A stretch of DNA of 64,000 bases from Bacteroides luti. Its GTDB lineage: Bacteria; Bacteroidota; Bacteroidia; Bacteroidales; Bacteroidaceae. The stretch covers positions 62,001 through 126,000 of the forward strand of contig NZ_FQTV01000007.1 in the NCBI RefSeq assembly GCF_900128905.1, read 5' to 3'. A model generated the notes under the pieces. That model saw only the letters and a list, made by a program, of their open reading frames with translations, had not been told where the DNA came from and ran no database searches. Shown one piece after another: positions 40,544 to 50,800 of this stretch. The stretch's first letter is position 1; each line of letters starts with the position of its first letter. The position numbers were made by a program, and so were the translations under genes.

Positions 40544-43111
40544 ATGAAAACACGTTTAATAGCTCAAATATTTTTTTTAATGTCGTTTCTCCCTATGGCA
40601 GCACAATCAAAAGATCCATTCTGGCTCGGTGCTGATATCAGTGGTACTACCATGTTGGAGAAGAATGGAGGCAAGGTATATAATGTACAAGGCAAGGAAC
40701 GTGAGAATACTACTCTCATGAAAGAACTTGGGTTGAATGCTATCCGACTGCGAATCTGGGTTAATCCGCCAAGCGGATGGTGCAACAAAAAAGATGCACT
40801 TGTGATAGCTAAAAGAGCAAAAGCCTTAGGAATGCCTGTTATGGTGAGTTTCCACTATAGCGATACATGGTCTGACCCCTCTCATCAGACACCTCCTGTA
40901 GAGTGGAAAAACTACAGTTACAAAGACCTGAAGCAGGCTGTTGCCAGACATACGAAAGAAACGCTTCAGCTGTTCAAGGATAATGGCATTGACGTGAAAT
41001 GGGTTGGAGTCGGTAATGAGACCACTGAAGGAATGCTCTGGCCTGAGGGACAGGCAAAAGAAAACATGAAGCAATATGCAGGTCTCACAGAGGCTGGTTA
41101 TCAGGCATCCAAGAATATTTATCCCGAAGCAAAGGTAATCGTACATCTTGACTGTGGCTGTGATGCCAAGCGATACAACTTCATTTTCGATGGTTTAAAA
41201 AAGTACAATGCCCATTGGGATTTGATAGGAATGAGTGTATATCCTTACTGGGATCAGAAAGCCAAAGTGGAAACCACAGATGACGGCACTCTCAACGATG
41301 CCATAGCCAATATGAATGCATTGTGTAACAAATATGGATGCGACTGCATTGTTGTAGAGACAGGATATGAAGTGAATCGCCCCAATGAAGGACATTTGTT
41401 TATGAGAAAACTCATCAGGGCTACACGAAATCTTACTAACGGCCATTGCAAAGGAGTGTTTTATTGGGCACCAGAGCTTGAGGGAGAATATCCTTTAGGC
41501 GCTTTCAAAAATTGCAGACCGACAGCAATCATGGATGCCTTTACCGAAGAAAGCAATCGTAGCGAAAGTTCTATTATCAACAGTTCAACAGCTGCTTCTA
41601 CTACAGATACGAAGTATGGTAAAGTTTGCGGCTATATATATAAAGGAGTTTACACCTATAAAGGAATTCCCTATGCAAAGGCAAAACGTTTTGAGGTACC
41701 TCAGGAGCCAGATGCATGGAAAGGCATCCGCTCCTGTCGCACATATGGTCCTTCGGCTCCTCAACCTAAGACGGATAGGTGGAAAAATGACGCCAGTGCC
41801 TTTTTTTATCTATGGAATGAAGGCGACCAAAGCGAAGACTGTCTTCGTCTGAATATCTGGACAAAAGATATTCATAACGGAAAGAAAAGTCCTGTAATAG
41901 TTTGGCTTCATGGAGGTGGATTCGTGGAAGGCTGCGGACAAGATCACCCTGGTTATCACGGTCATAATCTGGCCGATAAAGGAAATGTTGTTGTAGTAAC
42001 GATCAATCACCGTTTAAATACCTTAGGCTATACCGATCTGTCTGATTACGGCGATAAATACCAATATTCTGGCAATGCAGGGAATATCGACATCGTGCAG
42101 GCTTTGAAATGGATTCATGATAATATCCAAAATTTTGGAGGTGACCCTGATTGTGTAACCATTTTCGGACAGAGTGGTGGAGGCGCCAAGACATCCAGTA
42201 TGCTTTGCATGCCAATGGCACAGGGACTTTTCCATCGTGCTATGGTGATGAGTGGTTCTGGCTTCATGCGGGGCATGAAACAAAATCTAGCCAAGAAAAT
42301 AGGACAGCGTACGGTTCAAATATTAGGATTAAACAAAGACAATATAGACAAGATTCAGACTCTAGATTATGGAACTGTATTAAAAGCGAATTCTCAGGCA
42401 ATGAAAGAAATTGCTGCAGAAAATCCTAACAACAGTTCTTTTGGTCGTTCTTTAACATGGGAGCCAGTAATCGATGGTGATGCTTTGCCTGCTGGCCTTT
42501 TTATGGATGGTTCTGAAAAAATAAGTAAGGATATTCCACTAATCATAGGTTCTACCCTAAATGAGTTTTCTGCATGGCACAAACATGGTAAAGATATTAA
42601 TACATGGGATGATGCCAAAGCTGACTTAGAAAAGACTATGGGTAAAAAGGCAAGCAACTTCGTAGATGCTTTCCGCCATTCTTATCCAGACGATGATGTA
42701 GATGCACTTTACCGACTTGACACGATGGTACGTCCCGCTGCCATAGAACAGATTCAAACTCGCGTAGCTGATGGTGGTGCTCCGGTATGGAATTATTTGT
42801 TTAGCTATCAGTTGCCAAGCGAGGATAGCGGCTTCCATGCAGGACATAATGCCGATATTGCCTTCTATTTTGATAATGTAATCCGTTCTGCAAATATGAC
42901 GGGAGCAACTCCAGAAGGTATAGAATTGGGCGAAATCATGAGTACAACTCTTATCAACTTTGCCCGAACAGGGAAACCTTCATCATTGGAACTCCCAGAA
43001 TGGAAGCCTGTTACATCTTCTGAAATGAATACCATGATTTGGAATTGTCCAAGTTGCAGACTGGCTACAAACCATGATGCCGAGTTGATTAAAATACTTC
43101 GAAATAAGTAA
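40544..43111 (+). CDS. GH53 endo-beta-1,4-galactanase fused to a type-B carboxylesterase
   Basis: An 855-residue exported fusion enzyme. Signal peptide MKTRLIAQIFFLMSFLPMAAQ has no lipobox Cys, so it is not a lipoprotein. Residues about 23-335 are GH53: FWLGADISGTTMLEKNG, LNAIRLRIWVNPPSGWC, acid/base Glu159 in WVGVGNETTEGMLWP and nucleophile Glu272 in CIVVETGYE. A Ser/Thr-rich linker (336-357) leads into a carboxylesterase: YTYKGIPYAKAKRFEVPQ, EDCLRLNIWTK, oxyanion-hole VIVWLHGGGF, nucleophile Ser544 in FGQSGGGAKTS, and His in GFHAGHNADIAFYFDN. GH53 cuts the galactan side chains of pectin; the esterase may remove acyl groups from the same substrate. It heads the operon with GH35 and a triple esterase (20-base gap). 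Confidence 0.93.
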   Translation: MKTRLIAQIFFLMSFLPMAAQSKDPFWLGADISGTTMLEKNGGKVYNVQGKERENTTLMKELGLNAIRLRIWVNPPSGWCNKKDALVIAKRAKALGMPVMVSFHYSDTWSDPSHQTPPVEWKNYSYKDLKQAVARHTKETLQLFKDNGIDVKWVGVGNETTEGMLWPEGQAKENMKQYAGLTEAGYQASKNIYPEAKVIVHLDCGCDAKRYNFIFDGLKKYNAHWDLIGMSVYPYWDQKAKVETTDDGTLNDAIANMNALCNKYGCDCIVVETGYEVNRPNEGHLFMRKLIRATRNLTNGHCKGVFYWAPELEGEYPLGAFKNCRPTAIMDAFTEESNRSESSIINSSTAASTTDTKYGKVCGYIYKGVYTYKGIPYAKAKRFEVPQEPDAWKGIRSCRTYGPSAPQPKTDRWKNDASAFFYLWNEGDQSEDCLRLNIWTKDIHNGKKSPVIVWLHGGGFVEGCGQDHPGYHGHNLADKGNVVVVTINHRLNTLGYTDLSDYGDKYQYSGNAGNIDIVQALKWIHDNIQNFGGDPDCVTIFGQSGGGAKTSSMLCMPMAQGLFHRAMVMSGSGFMRGMKQNLAKKIGQRTVQILGLNKDNIDKIQTLDYGTVLKANSQAMKEIAAENPNNSSFGRSLTWEPVIDGDALPAGLFMDGSEKISKDIPLIIGSTLNEFSAWHKHGKDINTWDDAKADLEKTMGKKASNFVDAFRHSYPDDDVDALYRLDTMVRPAAIEQIQTRVADGGAPVWNYLFSYQLPSEDSGFHAGHNADIAFYFDNVIRSANMTGATPEGIELGEIMSTTLINFARTGKPSSLELPEWKPVTSSEMNTMIWNCPSCRLATNHDAELIKILRNK

Positions 43112-43131
43112 CATCTGAATACATAAATAAA

Positions 43132-45165
43132 ATGAATAATAATCTGATAAGAAAAGTAATGTTATGCTGGGTGTTGAGCTTATTAGCTACGGTTGGCATG
43201 CATGCAACAGAACGTGAAGTAAAATGGGATGAGAAAAGCCTTATCCTCAATGGAAAAAGAGTATGTCCTGTGATGGGTGAAATCCACTATTCGCGGGTAC
43301 CAGCAGATGAATGGACTGAGGCTGTACGCAAAATGAAGCAGGGTGGCGTAACCGTTATTGCTTGCTACGTATTCTGGAACCACATCGAAGAAATAGAAAA
43401 CCAATTCGACTGGAGTGGTCAACGTAATTTACGCTCATTCCTAGAAATTTGCAAGAATGAAAACCTACCGGTTATCCTGCGTGTAGGACCGTTCTGCCAT
43501 GGTGAAGTCCGACTAGGTGGCATTCCTGACTGGGTCTTTACAAAAGGTTGTAAGACGCGTAGTGAAGATCCTGCTTTTCTAGAGTATGTAACTCGTTTGT
43601 ATAGGCAAATCTATACACAAGTTCAAGGCTTGCAATGGAAAGACGGAGGACCGGTTATGGCGATGCAGTTTGATAATGAATATCGTGGACGAAGTGAATA
43701 TTTGATGCACCTCAAGAAGATTGCCAATGAGATCGGTTTCGACTTGCCTTTCTATACCCGAACTGGTTGGCCTCAGTTAGCCACGCCTATACCATTGGGA
43801 GAGATGATTCCTCTTTATGGTGATTATGCTGACGGATTCTGGGATCGAAGCATAAAAGAAGCAGCTGGCGAATATTGGCGAGCATTCAATTTCCGTCCGT
43901 TCCGAATCTCAACTGCGATAGCTTCAGAACAGTTGAAGTACACAGGCGATAACATGAACAAAGGTGAGGAAGGATATCCATACTTTACCTGCGAATTGGG
44001 AGGTGGCATGATGACAAGTTATCACCGCCGAGTATATCTGTATCCAGAGGATGCTTACTCGCTTGCCATCGTAAAGTTGGGCAGCGGTAGCAATCTGCTG
44101 GGCTACTATATGTATCATGGAGGAACTAATCCAGACGGAAAACTCAACTATCTGAACGAGATGCAGCGCACCATTGAAACCAACTGGAACGATCTGCCTG
44201 TGAAAAGCTACGATTTTCAAGCTCCTCTTAACGAGGTGGGATATCGCAATCCGCATTACTATTTGCTTCGCAAGATACACCTTTTCGTTCAAGACTTTGG
44301 AGATGTGCTAGCGTCAATGGAAACTACATTTCCACAAGCCGACAAGCCGATTAGTAAAGGTGTTGACAGCTATCTGAGATGGTCTTACCGTAGCCAAGGC
44401 AATCAAGGATTCGTATTTATCAATAATTATGAGCGTTTCCAAAATCTTACAGCGAAGAAAAATATACAGTTCAACGTATGCGGAGTAAAATTTCCGGAGA
44501 ATCCAACTGTGATACCTGCAGGCACAATGTGTATATTTCCTGTAAATATTGCAGGTATCAAATATGCTACAGCCCAGATCATTGCCCAACGCGATGATAA
44601 AATCTATTTAGAACAGATTGCTGGCGTGCTTACAGAAATATCCGTTTCGGGTAAAGTGCTGAAGAATGTTAAGGCACTCGGTTTGGCAAAGCCAGTATAT
44701 AAGAATATCTACTTACTCAGCAGTTCTGATGCCAGTACGCTCTTCTTGAATGAAAATGAGAAGCCTCATGAAACAAAGATGCAAGCAGTTACATTTAATA
44801 AAATACAAGAAGCTGGGACTCTCAGGAAAATTACGATAGGTTTTGGTGGAGTAACAGAAGAACCCGTAGATTCTGACTTCAATGATGCTGCTGTATACAC
44901 CTTCACAGTTCCAAATCATGAGGATATTCTCGATGTAGAATATCAGGGCGACTGTGCTCGATTATATGCTGACGGAAAACTCATTGATGACAACTTTTAT
45001 AATGGTCGTCATTTCCAATATGCACTTTGGCGTTTGCCAAAGAATTGCGAGCAATTGGAGCTCCGCATTTTGCCGTTGCAAAAGGATGCTCCCATCTATT
45101 TTCCTCGCGAAGCAGATACCACTTCTGGCGAGAAGATAATCAATATAAATGTGTTCAAAAGATAA
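43132..45165 (+). CDS. Glycoside hydrolase family 35 beta-galactosidase (second)
   Basis: Exported 677-residue GH35 enzyme, signal peptide about residues 1-25 (VMLCWVLSLLATVGMHA). Barrel motifs: RVCPVMGEIHYSRVPADEWTEAVRKMKQGGVTVIACYVFWNHIEE, VGPFCHGEVRLGGIPDWVF, acid/base Glu in PVMAMQFDNEYRG, nucleophile Glu in YFTCELGGGMMTSYHRR. Compared with the paralogue at 37147 it is about 100 residues shorter, without the N-terminal insert before the barrel. It follows the GH53-esterase gene (20 bases) and precedes the triple esterase gene (10 bases). Likely role: trimming galactose from oligosaccharides released by GH53. Confidence 0.94.
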   Translation: MNNNLIRKVMLCWVLSLLATVGMHATEREVKWDEKSLILNGKRVCPVMGEIHYSRVPADEWTEAVRKMKQGGVTVIACYVFWNHIEEIENQFDWSGQRNLRSFLEICKNENLPVILRVGPFCHGEVRLGGIPDWVFTKGCKTRSEDPAFLEYVTRLYRQIYTQVQGLQWKDGGPVMAMQFDNEYRGRSEYLMHLKKIANEIGFDLPFYTRTGWPQLATPIPLGEMIPLYGDYADGFWDRSIKEAAGEYWRAFNFRPFRISTAIASEQLKYTGDNMNKGEEGYPYFTCELGGGMMTSYHRRVYLYPEDAYSLAIVKLGSGSNLLGYYMYHGGTNPDGKLNYLNEMQRTIETNWNDLPVKSYDFQAPLNEVGYRNPHYYLLRKIHLFVQDFGDVLASMETTFPQADKPISKGVDSYLRWSYRSQGNQGFVFINNYERFQNLTAKKNIQFNVCGVKFPENPTVIPAGTMCIFPVNIAGIKYATAQIIAQRDDKIYLEQIAGVLTEISVSGKVLKNVKALGLAKPVYKNIYLLSSSDASTLFLNENEKPHETKMQAVTFNKIQEAGTLRKITIGFGGVTEEPVDSDFNDAAVYTFTVPNHEDILDVEYQGDCARLYADGKLIDDNFYNGRHFQYALWRLPKNCEQLELRILPLQKDAPIYFPREADTTSGEKIININVFKR

Positions 45166-45175
45166 ATGATTTAAC

Positions 45176-47569
45176 ATGAAAAAATTACTGCTTTCGTCAT
45201 TACTTTGTATGGCAACTTTATGCTCCCATGCAACATCTGCTGATTCGCTAATAAGTCGGCAAAAGATCGTTGACAATGGAGGTACAGGGTTGTTCAAGGC
45301 TTATGAAGTTATAGAGAAAAGTTTACCCGGCTTCACTGTTTTCCGCCCCGAGAATCTCAGTTGGGCAGCAGCACGCGAAAATGCTTTGCCCATACTCATC
45401 TTTTGCAATGGCGGTTGCATGGATGCCCCCATTCATTATGAGCGCATGCTTACCGATATTGCATCACATGGTTATGTAGTCATTGCAGTGGGTGAAATGC
45501 AAATGGTGCTTTTTGATCGTAAAGAACACTCCACACCGTCAACCGTGGTTACTACAGCACTCGACTGGATATGCAGTCAGGCACGCGATAAGAATAGCGA
45601 TTATTACAGTTTTATTGACACCACAAAGATAGCCGCAGCCGGGCATTCCTGCGGAGGTGCTCAGGTGTTGTGCAATGCTGCCGATACCCGCCTGAAGTCA
45701 TACATAATCTTGAATGCAGGAATGGGAAACATGACGATGGCAGGAGCCGATAGCAAATCGCTCCATTCGCTTCATGCACCCATTATATATATGACAGGTG
45801 GTACAGGCGACGTTGCTTACCAGAATGCTTGTCTCGACTATGAACGTATAGACAAAGTGCCTGTCATTCATGTCGATATGCCGACAGCTGGCCATGGAGC
45901 TACCTATAAAGAAAAGCTTGGTGGAAGTTTCGGCAGATTGATGTTAGACTGGCTTGATTGGCAACTCAAGGGGAAAAAAGGCAAAAGCGATGTTTTCCTC
46001 GCCGGCAATATTAAAAGTTATCCTGGGTGGAATTTTCAACATAAAAATTTTAAAGCCCATGTTGGCAAGACGATACATGCCACTATGCCATGTAATATGC
46101 TTGAAGGAGTAACAGAAAGAGAGTATACCATTTATTTGCCGGGAGGATATGAAGAGAACACCAACAGACAATATCCCGTGCTCTATCTATTGCATGGTGG
46201 AGGTGGATCGTGTGATGATTGGGAGACTTATGGATCTCTTCGTCAGACTGTCGACAGTCTTATAGATGCAGGCTATATCCGTGACTTTATTCTTGTATGT
46301 CCGGAGGCCAACAAAAATAATATGATGTACTTCAACGCACCAAAGTGGAAATACGAGGATTTCTTTTTCCAGGAGTTTATCCCATATATTGAAAAGAACT
46401 ATCGCATCAGAACTGATAAGGGTGGCCGTGCCATTGCCGGATTCTCCATGGGTGGTGGAGCCGCAATTGTTTATGGCGTTCATCATCCGGAATTCTTCTC
46501 TATGGTGTATGATATCAGTGGATACCTTCGTCGCCAAGAGCTTGACTTTCTGAAAAAAGATCCATCTGCTGAGTGGCGCCAAGAGATAATAGAAAATAAT
46601 AATCCTATAAAATGCATCCAACAAGGATCGAAGGCTGACGTGAAAAATTGGTCTCAGGTAAGATGGATGGTTTCGGTTGGTGATCAAGACTTTACCCTCG
46701 AAGGAAATATGGACATGGTGAAGGCTTTCCGGGAGAAAGGTATTCCATACCAGATGCATGTTTCTGCCGGAAGTCATGATTGGAAGTTTGTATCTCCAAA
46801 TTTGAAAGAGGCTATCAAGCAGGCTGACTCTAATTTTGATGACTTATGGATCAGTAATGGTAACCGACATCTCTATGGATTGCTTAGCCGACCTACTAAT
46901 ACTTTTGGGAAAATGCCTTTAGTTATTGTTTCGCACGGATTCAACGGAACTCATGTCTTCGGCAAGAATTATATTAAAGCATTTAACGCTTTGGGATACC
47001 AGACCTACAACTTTGATTTTGGATGTGGCTCAGTTTCCAGTCGCAGTGACAACAATACAGTTAACATGTCAATACGTGACGAGGTGAATGACCTGAAGAC
47101 CATCATAAACTACTTTAAAAGTCGTAGTGATGTGGACGCTTCGAATATCATTCTTCTTGGTGAAAGTCAAGGCGGCTTAGTATCGGCACTCACGGCTTCC
47201 GATTGTGCCAAAGATATCAGCCGGCTCATCCTTGTATATCCAGCATTGTGCATCCCTGACAATTGGAAAGAGCGATACCCTAAATCCGAGAACATTCCTG
47301 ATACCACACAGGTATGGAATGTGCCTATAGGTAAACGTTTCTTTAGTGAACTGTATGATATCAATGTATATAAAACGATTGGCAAATATAGTGGTCCTGT
47401 ACTGATAATCCACGGTGACAAGGACCCCGTAGTTCCTCTTTCCTATTCACGGAGAGCTGAGAATACTTATAAGAATGCGAGGCTGAAAGTTATTCCGGGA
47501 GCCGGTCATGGATTCAAATCCGAAGAGCTTAAAATATCAATTATGATGATGGAAGATTTTCTGAAATAA
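45176..47569 (+). CDS. Three-domain alpha/beta-hydrolase (triple esterase)
   Basis: A 797-residue exported protein (signal about 1-21) containing three complete alpha/beta-hydrolase domains in one chain. Domain 1 (about 30-270) is PET-hydrolase/chlorophyllase-like with nucleophile Ser158 in AAGHSCGGAQ and His in AGHGATY. Domain 2 (about 300-555) is an esterase-D/CE1-like domain: REYTIYLPGGYEENTNRQYPVLYLLHGGGGS, Ser424 in AGFSMGGGAA, His in AGSHDWKFV. Domain 3 (about 556-797) has LVIVSHGFNGTHVFG, Ser664 in LGESQGGLVS, Asp in IHGDKDPVVP and His in PGAGHGF. All three catalytic serines are present. CE1-type domains remove acetyl or feruloyl groups; I infer de-esterification of pectic or arabinogalactan chains. 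Last gene of the GH53 operon. Confidence 0.9.
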   Translation: MKKLLLSSLLCMATLCSHATSADSLISRQKIVDNGGTGLFKAYEVIEKSLPGFTVFRPENLSWAAARENALPILIFCNGGCMDAPIHYERMLTDIASHGYVVIAVGEMQMVLFDRKEHSTPSTVVTTALDWICSQARDKNSDYYSFIDTTKIAAAGHSCGGAQVLCNAADTRLKSYIILNAGMGNMTMAGADSKSLHSLHAPIIYMTGGTGDVAYQNACLDYERIDKVPVIHVDMPTAGHGATYKEKLGGSFGRLMLDWLDWQLKGKKGKSDVFLAGNIKSYPGWNFQHKNFKAHVGKTIHATMPCNMLEGVTEREYTIYLPGGYEENTNRQYPVLYLLHGGGGSCDDWETYGSLRQTVDSLIDAGYIRDFILVCPEANKNNMMYFNAPKWKYEDFFFQEFIPYIEKNYRIRTDKGGRAIAGFSMGGGAAIVYGVHHPEFFSMVYDISGYLRRQELDFLKKDPSAEWRQEIIENNNPIKCIQQGSKADVKNWSQVRWMVSVGDQDFTLEGNMDMVKAFREKGIPYQMHVSAGSHDWKFVSPNLKEAIKQADSNFDDLWISNGNRHLYGLLSRPTNTFGKMPLVIVSHGFNGTHVFGKNYIKAFNALGYQTYNFDFGCGSVSSRSDNNTVNMSIRDEVNDLKTIINYFKSRSDVDASNIILLGESQGGLVSALTASDCAKDISRLILVYPALCIPDNWKERYPKSENIPDTTQVWNVPIGKRFFSELYDINVYKTIGKYSGPVLIIHGDKDPVVPLSYSRRAENTYKNARLKVIPGAGHGFKSEELKISIMMMEDFLK

Positions 47570-47829
47570 AAAAATTCTGAGAAGTCTCTACCTACGAATG
47601 CATACATTAAAGGAAAGAAAATAAGTATTTGCCAGGGTAGAGAGAAAATGTTCTGATTGCAAATAAATTAATAAAGGAGTCTGTTCTTATATATTATTCT
47701 TTAGAAAGTAGATAAGCCCTCATAAATAATCCACTTATTATAATAAAAAGTACACGTTAAGATATAATAGATGCACTAATATTGCATAGATTTTAAATCA
47801 GAGATTATATATAATTAAGCAATAATACT

Positions 47830-50800
47830 ATGCAAAAATCACTAAAACTATTATTTCTATTGTGTTGTGCGCCGCTCTTTGTAGTGCATTCTCAAAACAG
47901 AATTGAAACAGACTTGTCGGGAAAAGGATGGAAACTTTGGTATGACAAGGATGCTTCGTGGAAGAATGATCAGCTATTTCTTCCTTCAACAGACATAAAA
48001 TCGATGCCTGCTGCTTTGCCAACCGGTGGTTGGAATTCGCTTCTGGGAGCGAAAGATGTAAGTGTTCCTGGTACGGTGGAAGAATATCTGCAGGTTAAAC
48101 CGGGACCGGAAGGGGATATTCAGGGGGTAAGCTGGTGGTTCCGTTCTGTCAGCATTCCAGCTACTGCAAAAGGAGGTAAGTTGCTGCTTCGTTTTGAAGC
48201 TGCACGCTATCGTTCGGAGGTTTATATCAATCAACAACTTGCGGGTTATGATTTAACAGGAAATACTCCTTTCGAAGTTGATATTACCAACTTTGCCAAA
48301 CCGGGTGAGACTGTGCAATTGGCTTTGCGTGTTACCGATCCGGGCGGTAATTATGATTGGAGAGACGGTGATGTAGTTAATTGGGGAAAATATAAAATAC
48401 CCGGTAGTCATGCTTTTGGTGGAATTACCGGTCGTGTGAAATTGGTTTCCTGCGCTCCAGTTTATGTGGATGATATTTATGTTCAGAATACTCCTGCCAT
48501 TACGGAAGTAAATCCGCAAATAAGTGTTGTAAACAGCACAGCCAAAGAGATTGTCAGGAATATTGTAGTTCGGGTTGTTGATAAGAAAAATCCCGATACA
48601 GAAATAGCTCGTCAGGAACTTAAGAAAGTAAAGTTGAAACCGGGAGAAAACCTTGTTTCTGCAAAGATATTTGCTCCCGATGCAAAGTTATGGGATACGG
48701 AAAATCCGAACCTGTATGTCTGCAAGGTTTCTATAATAGATGGAAAGAAAAGCATAGATGAAGACAGCAGAGTTTTTGGATTCCGTTGGTTTGAACCTAT
48801 GGGACAAGGCTCTGATGCTATGTTTCGCCTTAATGGAAAAAGAATTGTGTTGCGTACAGCAATCAGCTGGGGATTCTGGCCTATAAACGGTATTTATCCA
48901 ACGGAGGAATTGGCTGAGAAGCAGATTCGTATTGCTAAGGCCATGGGACTGAATATGCTGAATTTCCACAGATGCATTGGTGCTCCGGTTGTTTTGGAGA
49001 AAGCGGATGAACTGGGATTACTCTACTATGAAGAGCCGGGTAATTACCGTAGCGGACAAAGTCCTGATAATCCCTTTGGTCATACTTTGATGCATGAAAA
49101 AGTAATGCGGATGGTGAAGCGTGATAGGAGTCATCCAAGTCTGGTAATGTTTAACATGATTAATGAAGCCGGACCGGTTAGCGAAGATATCCTGAAATTA
49201 AACATCAGCGATATACAGGAGGCTCATAAACTGGATCCTACGCGCACTATTACCCGCACTTCTGCATGGTGCAGGGCAGAAGAAAACGAACAGGCACGCA
49301 TTCATCTTCGCCCTAATGATTCAACAGTCTACTGGAAAGGTTGGTACGATTTTCATCATGCGGGTGGTCCTCATGTATGGAACCAAAGTCTTTATAAGAG
49401 TCCTACTGATTATTACAACTATACTGCAAATAAAAAGGATATTGTTTTCTGGGGAGAAGAGGGAGCTATTTCTACTCCTCCGCGTCTGGAAAAGATAAAG
49501 AGTGAGCTCGAAGCTTCACCCAATTTGGGGTGGGATGGTGCCATGTATCTTGATTGGTACAAAACATTTGATAACTTCCTTACACGTAAGAGCCTTCGTT
49601 CGGCATTTCCTACGATTGATGCGTTTACTGTGTCTATGGGAAATATTTCCATTGAACACCAGGGGCGTAAAATAGAAACTATCCGCCTTGATAATTATAC
49701 AGACGGTTATGCTATTAACGGCTGGGAGGCTCAGATTATTGAAAACCATTCAGGAGTAGTAGATTGTTTCCGGAACCTGAAAGGTGATACTGCGCTTATA
49801 GCACGTTATAACCAACCACTTTATGTAGCTGTGAAAGTGCGTAAACAGATTGTTGAAATGAATGACAAGGTTGTGACAGATTTCTATATTATCAACGAGA
49901 AGAATCTGCAAGGGCCTCATAAGCTTTCAATTTCCGTTAAAGATCCGGAAGGAAAGGTGGTTTTCAGTAAAGACGTTGAAACTGCAATTTCAGGAGGTGA
50001 TGTTTACGGACAGTTGATTGCCGAAGGAATTGAGATTCCGACTTCTACTTTAGCAGGAATGCACCGTATTGATGTAATCCTTTCTGATAATGCCGGCAAC
50101 AATAAAGCTTCTGGTAGTGATCAGTTCTTGGCGGTCGACTGGCGTTCAGCCAAGCTCGCTTGTAACGGAGCAGTATGGGAACATAACAATAGTCTGAAGA
50201 ACTTCTTGAATAATGATAAAAAACTTTCTGTAACGGATTACTCAGATAACGCTAAACGTCTTGATTGGGTAGTGGTATCTCGTCCACCAATGGGTGGCAA
50301 TCTGAGAGTTGTACCAACAGATCAGCTTCTTACTTCCGATGGAAAACAGGGAGTTACCGTTTCATTCTACAGAGACAATAAGTTTCAGGACAAGATATCA
50401 GAACGTACTGACCGGGATATTAATTTCAACGTGGCGATGGGAGCTACTCCAGATCCTACAGTAACCAGTACTGAAAGATATAACGCCCGTTGGGAAACAC
50501 AAATTACACCGACACTGAGTGGTGCATATTTTCTTGAATTGCAGACAAGTGGAGCCAGTCAACTAAGTATTGATGGTGCTACTATTATTGATATAACAAA
50601 AAATAGTGGTGGCCGTGATAAGGTTTTGGTGAATTTCACAAAAGGAAAGCCACATAAATTGAGTCTAAATCTGGTTCAGGTTAAAAACATAGCTGGATTA
50701 TGCCGTTTGCAGTGGTCGGCACCGGAAACGAATGCAGCTGATCCGCAGAAGTTAATAGACCGTGTAGCAAAAGACGGTACAACGCTTATTCTGGTTGATA

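Noticed and set aside
41535..41852. 105-codon plus-strand frame inside the GH53-esterase gene
   Set aside because: It is a different-frame shadow of the linker and esterase region, with no independent support.
47585..47643. Inverted repeat TCTCTACC/GGTAGAGA after the triple esterase as terminator
   Set aside because: The arms are only 8 bp with a loop of over 40 bases and no T run follows.
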